NCBI GenBank assembly: GCA_020440645.1
Contig: JAGRNR010000001.1
Span: forward strand, 1 to 64,000
Length of the DNA: 64,000 bases
From: JAHEFU01 sp020440645
Lineage (GTDB): Bacteria > 4484-113 > JAFGCY01
Direction: 5' to 3'
Positions 23,929 through 31,809 of this stretch are shown piece after piece; position 1 is the first letter of the stretch; every line of letters starts with the position of its first letter. Position numbers and translations under genes: made by a program. The notes beneath the pieces are model-generated. The model was not told the DNA's origin. It worked only from the letters and a program-made list of their open reading frames with translations, and made no database searches.

Positions 23929-25350
23929 TTGCCCCGCAATCCCGCCACACAGGACCTGACTCAGGGCAGCGTCGGACGGCACATCATGAACCTCGCCGTG
24001 CCCGGCATGCTGACAAACCTGATGACGTTCAGCACCACGCTCGTGGACATGATGTGGGTCGGCCGGATCAGCCCGGAAGCGATTGCGGCGATCACCACGC
24101 ACCAGTACATCTGGTTCCTGTTCAGCATCCTCAACCAGATGATCGGCCAGGGCAGTGTCACGCTGATCGCCCGCAGCTACGGCAGCGGGGACAGGCGCCG
24201 TAGTGCCGAAGTGCTCGGAGAGACCTTCTTTTTCAAGCTGGTTGTGGCATTTATCGTGATGGGAATCGGCCTGCTGACGATGGCGCCTGCCTACCGGCTG
24301 TTTGGCATCACAGACGAAACCGTCTTCAAGTACGGCATGCAATACAGCGGAATCATGTTCCTGGCAACACCGCTGCTGTTCAGTACCTTCACCCTGAAAA
24401 CCGGTTTCCGGGCTGTCGGCGCAGCTACCCAATTGTTCTGGGTCAGCGCAATGACAATGATGATCAACCTGGTGCTGGATCCCTTCCTGATCTTCGAGCG
24501 CATTGACTTCACAGTACCCCTCATCAATTACCACTTCCAATCAGCCGGCTTCGGCCTTGAAGTGGCAGGCGCCGCCTATGCCAGCGTGCTGGCCTTCGCG
24601 ATCACCTTCGTGACGACGCTGTTCCTGTTCCTCACAGGGCGAACCTTCATCAAGCTCAGTGTCCGCGACCTGTTCAGCCCGAGCATGGATACTGCAAGGA
24701 AAATCCTGAAGATCGGCCTGCCTCCTGCTGCCGGCAACTCACTGGAGCACTTCTCCAATGTGCTGATCGGGTCCGCGGTGAATACCTACGGAACGACGGT
24801 CTACGCCGCGCAGGGTGTCAACAACATGCTGCAGCGTCTGATCCAGTTCAGCATCATGGGCTTTAGCTGGTCCACGATCACAATGGTTGGACAGAACCTC
24901 GGTGCTTCAGAGGTGCAGCGGGCGGAGAAAAGTGTCAACCGTAGTGCGGCGATCATTGCCGGAGTGCTGTTCCTCGTCGCGGTTCTCTTCTATTTCGCAG
25001 CTCCCAGCATTGCTGCGCTGTTCATGCCGGTACGGGATGACGCATCTCGCGAAACGGTGGAATGGATCATCCGGATCCTGCGAGTCAACTGCTTCCTGTA
25101 CCTGCCGCTGGGGCTGAACCGTGTGTACCGTGCGGTGTTTGAGGGCAGCGGAGATACACGTCCCGTGTTCTGGTCCAGTGCAGCCACGACCTGGGGTCTG
25201 CAGATTCCGCTGATCTTGACCGGTGTCTACATAATGCGCATCGGCGAGCCCTACTTCATCTGGTGGATCATGGTGGCAGGCAATGCGGCAGCCGCTGTCA
25301 TCCTGTACGCGATGTTCCGGCGTGGAGGCTGGAAGCACCACACGGTGTAG
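23929..25350 (+). CDS. MATE-family efflux transporter
   Basis: 473 residues, 12 predicted membrane helices in two homologous halves. Opening motif NLAVPGMLTNLMTFSTTLVD with MMWVGRISPEAIAAI matches the NorM/DinF-type start. Exports organic cations or drugs in exchange for Na+ or H+. TTG start: it begins the family-conserved N-terminus and sits 6 nt after a TAAAAT box with no ribosome-binding site. Divergent from the MgtC-like gene. Confidence 0.93.
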   Translation: MPRNPATQDLTQGSVGRHIMNLAVPGMLTNLMTFSTTLVDMMWVGRISPEAIAAITTHQYIWFLFSILNQMIGQGSVTLIARSYGSGDRRRSAEVLGETFFFKLVVAFIVMGIGLLTMAPAYRLFGITDETVFKYGMQYSGIMFLATPLLFSTFTLKTGFRAVGAATQLFWVSAMTMMINLVLDPFLIFERIDFTVPLINYHFQSAGFGLEVAGAAYASVLAFAITFVTTLFLFLTGRTFIKLSVRDLFSPSMDTARKILKIGLPPAAGNSLEHFSNVLIGSAVNTYGTTVYAAQGVNNMLQRLIQFSIMGFSWSTITMVGQNLGASEVQRAEKSVNRSAAIIAGVLFLVAVLFYFAAPSIAALFMPVRDDASRETVEWIIRILRVNCFLYLPLGLNRVYRAVFEGSGDTRPVFWSSAATTWGLQIPLILTGVYIMRIGEPYFIWWIMVAGNAAAAVILYAMFRRGGWKHHTV

Positions 25351-25391
25351 GTAGCCAGATGCAGGTCTGGCAATTTCGGATCGCAGCTGAG

Positions 25392-25424
25392 AAAAGAAAA
25401 GAGCCGGGAAATCCCGGCTCCTTT
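25392..25424 (-). terminator. Terminator of the str operon (probably bidirectional)
   Basis: GAGCCGGG / CCCGGCTC stem (25401-25408 with 25413-25420). On the minus strand it is followed by a T-rich run (CTTTTCTTTTC), terminating rpsL-rpsG-fusA; on the plus strand CCTTT follows and may serve the MATE gene. Confidence 0.85.
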
Positions 25425-25466
25425 GTGATTCAGTTGTGTTGTCAGAATGAATTCCGACTTTCCAGC

Positions 25467-27569
25467 CTAGCCCTTGGCGACAGCGCCGCCGCTCTTGCGG
25501 ATGATCTCGTCGGAAATGCTGCGCGGGACCTCGACATAGTTGTCAAACTCCATCGTGTAGGTCGCACGGCCCTGGGTCTTGTTGCGCAGGTCGGTGGAGA
25601 AGCCGAACATCTCAGCCATCGGTACCTTGGCACTGATGGTCTGGAAGCCCTCCTCACCGGTGTTGATGTCCTCAACCTGGCCACGACGGCCGTTGATGTC
25701 ACCGTTCACGTTACCGGCGTACTCCTCAGGAGTCGTGATCACGACCTTCATGGCGGGCTCAAGGATGACCGGCTGGCTCTTGCGCATGGCCTCCTTCATC
25801 GCGAGGCTGCCAGCGGCCTTGAATGCCATTTCGCTGGAGTCCACTTCGTGGAAGGATCCACCGGTCAGGTGCACCTCCACGCCGAGGACGGGGTAACCGG
25901 CGAGGATGCCGCCACGCAGCGCTTCCTCACAGCCCTTCTCAATGCTCGGAATGTACTGCTTCGGAATGTCACCACCGCTGATCTCATTGATGAACATGAA
26001 GGTCTTGCCCTCGCTGTGCTCCATGTCCAGCGGGTTGACATTGATGATTGCATGGCCGTACTGGCCCTTACCACCGGTCTGCTTGGCGAGCTTGCCATGC
26101 ACCTGGTCAGCGTTGCCACGGATGGTCTCACGGTAGGCGACCTGCGGCTTGCCGACGTTGGCTTCGACCTTGTACTCACGCATCAGGCGGTCAACGATGA
26201 TCTCAAGGTGCAGCTCACCCATACCGGAGATGATCACCTGGCCGGTCTCCTCGTTGTAGCTGTAGCGGAAGGTCGGATCCTCCTCGGCCAGCTTGAGCAG
26301 TCCGTCGGTCATCTTCTCGTTGTCCTGCTTGGTCTTGGGCTCGATGGCAACGTCCATCACCGTCTCGGGGATGTGGATGGACTCAAGCAGGATCTGGCTG
26401 TCCTTGAAGGTCAGCGTGTCGCCGGTGGTGGCTGTCTTGAGGCCGATCACGGCCACAATGTCGCCAGCCTGGCAGGAATCGATTTCCTCACGGGAGTTGG
26501 CATGCATGCGGATCAGGCGGCTGACTCGCTCGCCCTTGCCCTTGCCGACGTTGTAGATCGAGTCGCCCTTGCTGAGCTTGCCGGAGTAGATGCGGCAATA
26601 GGTCAGGCGGCCGACGTGGGGGTCTGTTGCAATCTTGAATGCGAGTGCGCTGAAGGGAGCGTTGACATCGCTCGGACGGACGTCCTCCTCCTCTGTGCCG
26701 GGAATGGTGCCCTTGATGGCGGGCACGTCGACCGGGCTCGGCATGTAGCGGGTAACGGCATCCAGCAGGTTCTGCACGCCCTTGTTCTTGAAGGCGGTGC
26801 CGCAGAACACGGGGATCAGGCCGTCGTTGACAACGGCGCGGCGCAGGGCGGCCTTCAGCTCGTCCTCACTGATGTGCTCCTCGTCTTCGAGGTACTTCTC
26901 CATCAGCTCGTCGTCAGTTTCGACGATGGCCTCGATCAGCTCATGGCGCATGAGCTTGTACTGGTCCATGTACTCTTCGGGGACTTCCTTGATCACGGGA
27001 TCAAGGCCGGTGGACTCGTCGTAGAAGTAAGCCTGGCCCTCAAGCAGGTTGATCACGCCCTGGAAGCCACCCTCAGCACCGATCGGGAGCTGGGCGGCCA
27101 CGGCGCGGGCCATCAGGCGGCTGCGCATCTTGCTGATCACGTTGTAGAAGTCAGCGCCGGTGCGGTCCATCTTGTTGACGAAGGCGATGCGCGGCACGCG
27201 GTAACGGTTGGCTTGGCGCCAGACAGTCTCTGACTGGGGCTGGACGGCACCGACGGCGCACAGGACGAAGACCAGGCCATCAAGCACGCGCAGGGAACGC
27301 TCGACTTCAATCGTGAAGTCGACGTGGCCAGGGGTGTCGATGATGTTGATGGTCTTGCCATCCCATTCGCAGGTGGTGGCAGCAGAGGTGATGGTGATAC
27401 CACGCTCCTTCTCCTGCTCCATCCAGTCCATGGTGGCGCTGCCCTCATGCACCTCGCCGACCTTGTGTGAACGGCCTGTGTAGAACAGGATGCGTTCAGT
27501 CAGCGTGGTCTTGCCCGCGTCAATATGCGCGGCAATGCCGATATTTCTAATCTTGCTCAGGTCCGACAT
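25467..27569 (-). CDS. fusA: Elongation factor G
   Basis: 700 residues, normal length. GTPase driving ribosomal translocation. G motifs: AHIDAGKTT (residues 15-23), DTPGHVDFT (about 80-88), NKMD (about 134-137); RGITITSAATTC switch I. Domain IV/V are intact to the C-terminal KSGGAVAKG. Third gene of the str operon, 86 bp after rpsG. No tuf follows; the next gene is convergent. Confidence 0.99.
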   Translation of the reverse strand: MSDLSKIRNIGIAAHIDAGKTTLTERILFYTGRSHKVGEVHEGSATMDWMEQEKERGITITSAATTCEWDGKTINIIDTPGHVDFTIEVERSLRVLDGLVFVLCAVGAVQPQSETVWRQANRYRVPRIAFVNKMDRTGADFYNVISKMRSRLMARAVAAQLPIGAEGGFQGVINLLEGQAYFYDESTGLDPVIKEVPEEYMDQYKLMRHELIEAIVETDDELMEKYLEDEEHISEDELKAALRRAVVNDGLIPVFCGTAFKNKGVQNLLDAVTRYMPSPVDVPAIKGTIPGTEEEDVRPSDVNAPFSALAFKIATDPHVGRLTYCRIYSGKLSKGDSIYNVGKGKGERVSRLIRMHANSREEIDSCQAGDIVAVIGLKTATTGDTLTFKDSQILLESIHIPETVMDVAIEPKTKQDNEKMTDGLLKLAEEDPTFRYSYNEETGQVIISGMGELHLEIIVDRLMREYKVEANVGKPQVAYRETIRGNADQVHGKLAKQTGGKGQYGHAIINVNPLDMEHSEGKTFMFINEISGGDIPKQYIPSIEKGCEEALRGGILAGYPVLGVEVHLTGGSFHEVDSSEMAFKAAGSLAMKEAMRKSQPVILEPAMKVVITTPEEYAGNVNGDINGRRGQVEDINTGEEGFQTISAKVPMAEMFGFSTDLRNKTQGRATYTMEFDNYVEVPRSISDEIIRKSGGAVAKG

Positions 27570-27655
27570 GGATTGTTCCTCGGAGAGATATCCAGAGTCT
27601 AATTTATACCGAAATTCCTACAGGTTAATCTGTGCTGCTGGTGTGTTTTGCGGAT

Positions 27656-28129
27656 TTACCACTTGAAGCTGGCGAAAGCCTTGTTCGACTCAGCCATCTT
27701 GTGGGTGTCATCACGCTTCTTCACGCTGGCACCGGTGCCGTTGGCGGCATCGATCAGCTCAGCGGCAAGCTTCTGGGCAAAGCCCTTGCCACTGCGGGAG
27801 CGGGCAGCTGTGATCATCCAGCGCATGCCGAGGGCGTAACGCTCCTCAGGACGCACTTCAACGGGGACCTGGTAGGTTGAACCACCGACGCGACGGCTCT
27901 TGGTCTTGATGGTCGGCAGGACGTTTTGCATGGCCTTCTCAAAGATCTTGATAGGCTCCTGCTTGGTACGCTGTTCCACAAGCATCAGTGCAGAATAGAA
28001 CAGCTTCTGCGCGGTGCTCTTCTTGCCACAGCGCATGATGTTGTTGATAAACTTGCTAACAAGAGTTGAGTTGTAAACCGGATCCGGCTCCGGGGTACGC
28101 TTAATAACCTTACGGCTGTCACGGGGCAT
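27656..28129 (-). CDS. rpsG: Ribosomal protein S7
   Basis: 157 residues. Starts the 30S head by binding 16S rRNA. MPRDSRKVIKRTPEPDPVYN, the conserved KFINNIMRCGKKSTA and the SRRVGGSTYQVPVEVRP segment are typical. 13 bp after rpsL with an AGGAG site. Confidence 0.99.
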   Translation of the reverse strand: MPRDSRKVIKRTPEPDPVYNSTLVSKFINNIMRCGKKSTAQKLFYSALMLVEQRTKQEPIKIFEKAMQNVLPTIKTKSRRVGGSTYQVPVEVRPEERYALGMRWMITAARSRSGKGFAQKLAAELIDAANGTGASVKKRDDTHKMAESNKAFASFKW

Positions 28130-28142
28130 TTCTTCTCAACTC

Positions 28143-28514
28143 CTACTTGGGCTTCTTGGTGCCGTACTTACTGCGGCCCTGGCGGCGGTCAGCCGTACCT
28201 GCGGCATCAAGCGTACCGCGAACGATGTGGTAGCGCACACCCGGAAGATCCGGAACACGTCCACCACGGATGAGGACCACACTGTGCTCGGCCAGGTTGT
28301 GGCCGATACCGGGAATGTATGCCGTGACTTCATAACCACTGGTCAGCTTCACACGGGCCACCTTACGCAGGGCCGAGTTCGGCTTCTTCGGCGTGACGGT
28401 CCACACACGGGTGCACACGCCACGGCGCTGCGGACAGGCCTTGAGCGCAGGGCTCTTGCTCTTCTTCTTGATGACCTTGCGGCCATTGCGAACCAGCTGA
28501 TTAATCGTCGGCAT
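28143..28514 (-). CDS. rpsL: Ribosomal protein S12
   Basis: 123 residues. Decoding-centre protein of the 30S subunit. MPTINQLVRNGRK fixes the start at 28514. Streptomycin-site segments are wild-type (TPKKPNSALRKV with the Lys, and RGGRVPDLPGVRYH). First gene of the operon rpsL-rpsG-fusA. Confidence 0.99.
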   Translation of the reverse strand: MPTINQLVRNGRKVIKKKSKSPALKACPQRRGVCTRVWTVTPKKPNSALRKVARVKLTSGYEVTAYIPGIGHNLAEHSVVLIRGGRVPDLPGVRYHIVRGTLDAAGTADRRQGRSKYGTKKPK

Positions 28515-28574
28515 AAATTGAAATCCTCGGATGCGCAAACGCGCAACTGCACGCGCTGCGATAACAGACCGCAG

Positions 28575-28603
28575 ACTTTAGCACAATTCAGGGCTTACTG
28601 CAA
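28575..28603 (-). promoter_or_regulatory. str operon promoter TTGCAG-17-TAAAGT
   Basis: Minus-strand -35 TTGCAG (28598-28603), 17-bp spacer, -10 TAAAGT (28575-28580) preceded by TGC. The leader would be about 54 nt with a small GCGC-loop hairpin before rpsL. It separates the str operon from pgpH. Confidence 0.6.
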
Positions 28604-28640
28604 GATTCATGCGGGCAAACAGGGGGGATTTTGGGATAGA

Positions 28641-30794
28641 TCAATGGAAACTGACCTTGTTGCGCTCATACTCGGGATAGCTGACGCGCTGGTGCCGCTG
28701 GGCGGACATAAGGGCCACGAAAATCTCGCGAATCTTCTCTAGATCGCCAAGGGTCAGGCCGCTGTCCACGAGCTGCTTTTCCTCAATCTTCTGAGTGATT
28801 ACGCTGTTGATGATCGCGGTCACTTCCTCAATCTCATGAGTTCCGCGCGCGCGGATCACTGCCTCTGTCACATCGGCAAGCATCAGTACCCCAGACTCAC
28901 GGCTCTGGGGCACAGGACCGTCATACCTGAACTTGCGCTCATCCGGCTCGGGGAATTTCTCCGGGTCCTGTTCATGGGCCTTCTGCGCCTTGTCATAAAA
29001 GTAGCGAATCAGGTAGGTACCATGATGCTCGCGGATGAAGGGCAGCAGGCGGCCTGGCAGGCGGGCATCCTCGGCAAGGGCCAGGCCGTCCGTGACATGG
29101 TCCTTGATGATACGGGCACTTGTTTCTGCAGGCAGGCCCTCATGCGGGTTCTTGGTCAGGTCAGTGATGTTCTCCGCAAAGAATCCGCTGCGCTTTGTCT
29201 TGCCGATGTCGTGGTAGAGGGCACCGACCTTGGCCAGCAGGTCATCTGCTCCGATAGCCTTGCAGGCTTCCTCTGTCAGTTCGGCAACCATCTGGCTGTG
29301 CATCCAGGTTCCGGGAGCTTCATGCTTGAGGCGTTTAAGCAGCTCATTTTCCTGGTTGGCCAGCTCGAACAGCTTGGTTGGAGTCACCTGAGAGTTGAAC
29401 AGCTCAACCAGCGGCAGCAGGCCAAAGGCGAAGAATGCCGCCAGCACGCCGGACAGGAAAGCAATTGGATAAATTGGCCACTGCTGTGTCTCCACCGTGA
29501 TGGCAATCACCAGCAAAGCGAGCAGGGCGTTCAGTATGCCAAGCAGGAAGGCAAAGGCCACCTGTGTCTGGCGCTTGCAGTCAGCGGACAGCACAACGGA
29601 CGGCAGGATGCTGCCACATAATGTGTAAAGCAGCAGGTTGCCCTCGAAGTTCAGGCCCATGCTGAGCAATGCCGCCATCACTATCCCGAGGTACACCGAA
29701 AGGTGATTGTCAAATGCCATCACGATCACCGCCGCCAGCGCACTGGCAGCAAAGGTCACGCCGTAATAGAAGTAGTTGAACGGCAGCCGGCCGATCACCA
29801 GGCCGATCAGCAGGAAGATCACGAACAGTCCGGCGATCTGGATCAATACACTCGTGTCAGCGTAGATCTGCATGTTCTGCCGGCTGAGGTAGGCATGCCA
29901 GATCAGCAGGCCGATCAGCAGGAACAGTCCGATGCCGGCAAGGGTCCGCAGGCGCTGTTCAACCAGGTGGGACTTGATCGTGTCAAGCTGGTCCTTGATA
30001 TCCTGCGTGACAACCTGTCCCTCGGCCACGATCACACTGCCCTTGTGGATGGTCTTCATTGCCATTTCCCGGTCTTCCGTACTGAGTGGCTCGCGCTCAT
30101 ACGGCAGGAAATTGGCCCTCAGGAAGTAGTTGTAGACCTCCTGCGGTGAGGTGCCGATCATTGAACTGACCACTCCCTGGGTCAGGGTGCGCAGCTTGGT
30201 CGGTGTGATCTCTTCCTTCATGCGGGTGTCGAGTAACTCGCGGGCAAACACCAGGTTCCCGTTGAGGGTCTCGCGCTCCTGGCTGAGCAGCAGCTCGACA
30301 ACCTTTGGATCCGTGATTTCATACTTGCGCGCCAGGCTACTGATCTGCAGGTCGATGTTCGGCTGTGTTTCAGTGGTATCCGAACCTGCCGGCATGCCTT
30401 CCCCGGCACTGTCCGCGGGAGAGCCGCCATCCTCCCCTGCCCCCATGGTTTCAGGGTGGACAATGGAGTAAAGCTCCCACAGCTCCACGACGAAATTGTC
30501 GTATTTGGCGAGTACGTTCTCCCGCACTTCCGGATACATCGCGGAACCCTGCATGTCCCCCTGGATCTCGCCCAACAGCGTGGTATCGGTATAGCTGAAT
30601 TCAAGTGGGGCGTAGATCGTATATGGCAGGACGCTGCCGACCAGCACTGGTTTCGGGAACACGATCAGGTGCAGGTACATGATGCCCATCACGAACAGGT
30701 AGAACAGGGCTGCGACCACAAGTCGATGGGCGATGGTGGTACCACCGATCACCTCATTGCGTATCCAGCTGCCCAGTTTGTTCTTTATCGCCAT
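28641..30794 (-). CDS. pgpH: PgpH-type 7TM-HD phosphodiesterase
   Basis: 717 residues. N-terminal helix (about 26-46), a large extracytoplasmic 7TMR-HDED region (about 50-280), seven membrane helices (about 283-460) and a cytosolic HD domain (about 490-650) with HEAPGTWMHSQMVAEL and ALYHDIGKT. Family members (Listeria PgpH) hydrolyse cyclic di-AMP. It starts inside the phoH stop (TGATG), so the two are translationally coupled, as in many bacteria. ybeY, the usual third gene, is absent; the ribosomal operon follows. Confidence 0.93.
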   Translation of the reverse strand: MAIKNKLGSWIRNEVIGGTTIAHRLVVAALFYLFVMGIMYLHLIVFPKPVLVGSVLPYTIYAPLEFSYTDTTLLGEIQGDMQGSAMYPEVRENVLAKYDNFVVELWELYSIVHPETMGAGEDGGSPADSAGEGMPAGSDTTETQPNIDLQISSLARKYEITDPKVVELLLSQERETLNGNLVFARELLDTRMKEEITPTKLRTLTQGVVSSMIGTSPQEVYNYFLRANFLPYEREPLSTEDREMAMKTIHKGSVIVAEGQVVTQDIKDQLDTIKSHLVEQRLRTLAGIGLFLLIGLLIWHAYLSRQNMQIYADTSVLIQIAGLFVIFLLIGLVIGRLPFNYFYYGVTFAASALAAVIVMAFDNHLSVYLGIVMAALLSMGLNFEGNLLLYTLCGSILPSVVLSADCKRQTQVAFAFLLGILNALLALLVIAITVETQQWPIYPIAFLSGVLAAFFAFGLLPLVELFNSQVTPTKLFELANQENELLKRLKHEAPGTWMHSQMVAELTEEACKAIGADDLLAKVGALYHDIGKTKRSGFFAENITDLTKNPHEGLPAETSARIIKDHVTDGLALAEDARLPGRLLPFIREHHGTYLIRYFYDKAQKAHEQDPEKFPEPDERKFRYDGPVPQSRESGVLMLADVTEAVIRARGTHEIEEVTAIINSVITQKIEEKQLVDSGLTLGDLEKIREIFVALMSAQRHQRVSYPEYERNKVSFH

Positions 30795-31705
30795 CAGTCA
30801 CCGACCCGGTCAGGCGGTGCGTCTCGCTGTTCATCCTGGTCATATGCCTCGACGATGCGCTGCACTATCGGATGGCGGACGACATCCTGCTTGTTCAATT
30901 CGCAGATACCGATTCCTGGACCGGATTGTTTCAGGATGCGCAGTGCGTGCCTGAAACCGCTGCGATTGACGTTCTCAAGGTCTGTCTGGGTTATATCACC
31001 AGTCACCACGATCCGGCTGCCCCGGCCCATGCGTGTCAGGAACATCTTCATCTGGCTGTAGGTGGTGTTCTGTGCCTCATCGAGAATGATGTAGCTGTTG
31101 TTGAGCGAACGGCCACGCATGAATGCCAACGGTGCGATTTCTATGATGTTGCGGTCCATCATGCGCTTGACGCGCTCAAACCTCAGTAAGTCATTCAGGG
31201 CATCAAACAGCGGAATCAGGTAGGGGTTGACTTTGTCCACCAGAGATCCGGGCAGGAAGCCGAGCTTCTCACCTGCTTCTACCGCCGGCCGGGTCAGCAC
31301 GATGCGCCTGACCTTCTTGCGCCTGTAGTGATCGATGGCTGAGGCGATGGCCAGGTATGTCTTGCCGGTACCGGCCGGACCATGGCAAAGCACTACTTCA
31401 TTGTGCTCCAGGGCATCCAGGTAGGCGCGCTGGCCTTCTGTCTGGGGCCGGAATTCCGGCAGGTGCTGGAGGAAATTGCCGTCAACCGGCACTTCATCCG
31501 CAAAGTCCTCAATCTCGTCGTTGGATAGTTCGTGGTTGCCGGTTCTCAGGCTCTTCAGCATCTTGCGCAGGGTACGTTTGGCTGCCGTAACGTCACTGCC
31601 ATTGCCGGCAATGAAGACATCCAGGCCCTTGGCGTAGATCTTTACATTGAACCTTCCGGTTATGGTTCGGAGATTACTGTCGAAATCCCCGAAGATTTCC
31701 TGCAT
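30794..31705 (-). CDS. phoH: PhoH-family ATPase
   Basis: 303 residues. An N-terminal KH-like part (about 1-55, NLRTITGRFNVKIYAKG) and an ATPase domain with Walker A GPAGTGKT (109-116) and Walker B YIILDEAQN, followed by TGDITQTDL. Predicted RNA-associated ATPase, usually next to pgpH and ybeY. The open frame upstream of ATG 31705 encodes TESIQLRSQDE, which fits the usual PhoH N-terminus, so translation may begin further upstream at a non-standard codon; AGGATGAG before ATG 31705 argues for the shorter form. Confidence 0.95.
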   Translation of the reverse strand: MQEIFGDFDSNLRTITGRFNVKIYAKGLDVFIAGNGSDVTAAKRTLRKMLKSLRTGNHELSNDEIEDFADEVPVDGNFLQHLPEFRPQTEGQRAYLDALEHNEVVLCHGPAGTGKTYLAIASAIDHYRRKKVRRIVLTRPAVEAGEKLGFLPGSLVDKVNPYLIPLFDALNDLLRFERVKRMMDRNIIEIAPLAFMRGRSLNNSYIILDEAQNTTYSQMKMFLTRMGRGSRIVVTGDITQTDLENVNRSGFRHALRILKQSGPGIGICELNKQDVVRHPIVQRIVEAYDQDEQRDAPPDRVGD

Positions 31706-31729
31706 CTCATCCTGAGATCTCAGTTGTAT

Positions 31730-31795
31730 GGACTCGGTGGTTAAAATGGCCGACCTCGACTCATGAAATAGTCAGCTAATTTTACCACCGAGTCC
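31730..31795. repeat. Long imperfect inverted repeat between phoH and the VCBS gene
   Basis: Arms 31730-31747 and 31779-31795 (left arm GGACTCGGTGGTTAAAAT) are complementary over 17 bp with one unpaired base, separated by 31 bp. It lies between the stop of the VCBS lipoprotein gene and the phoH start. No T run, so not a standard terminator. Confidence 0.7.
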
Positions 31796-31809
31796 CGATT
31801 CACAATCGA

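Noticed and set aside
25263..27233. 656-residue open frame on the plus strand
   Set aside because: Antisense to fusA and overlapping the MATE 3' end and a terminator; no protein-like motifs.
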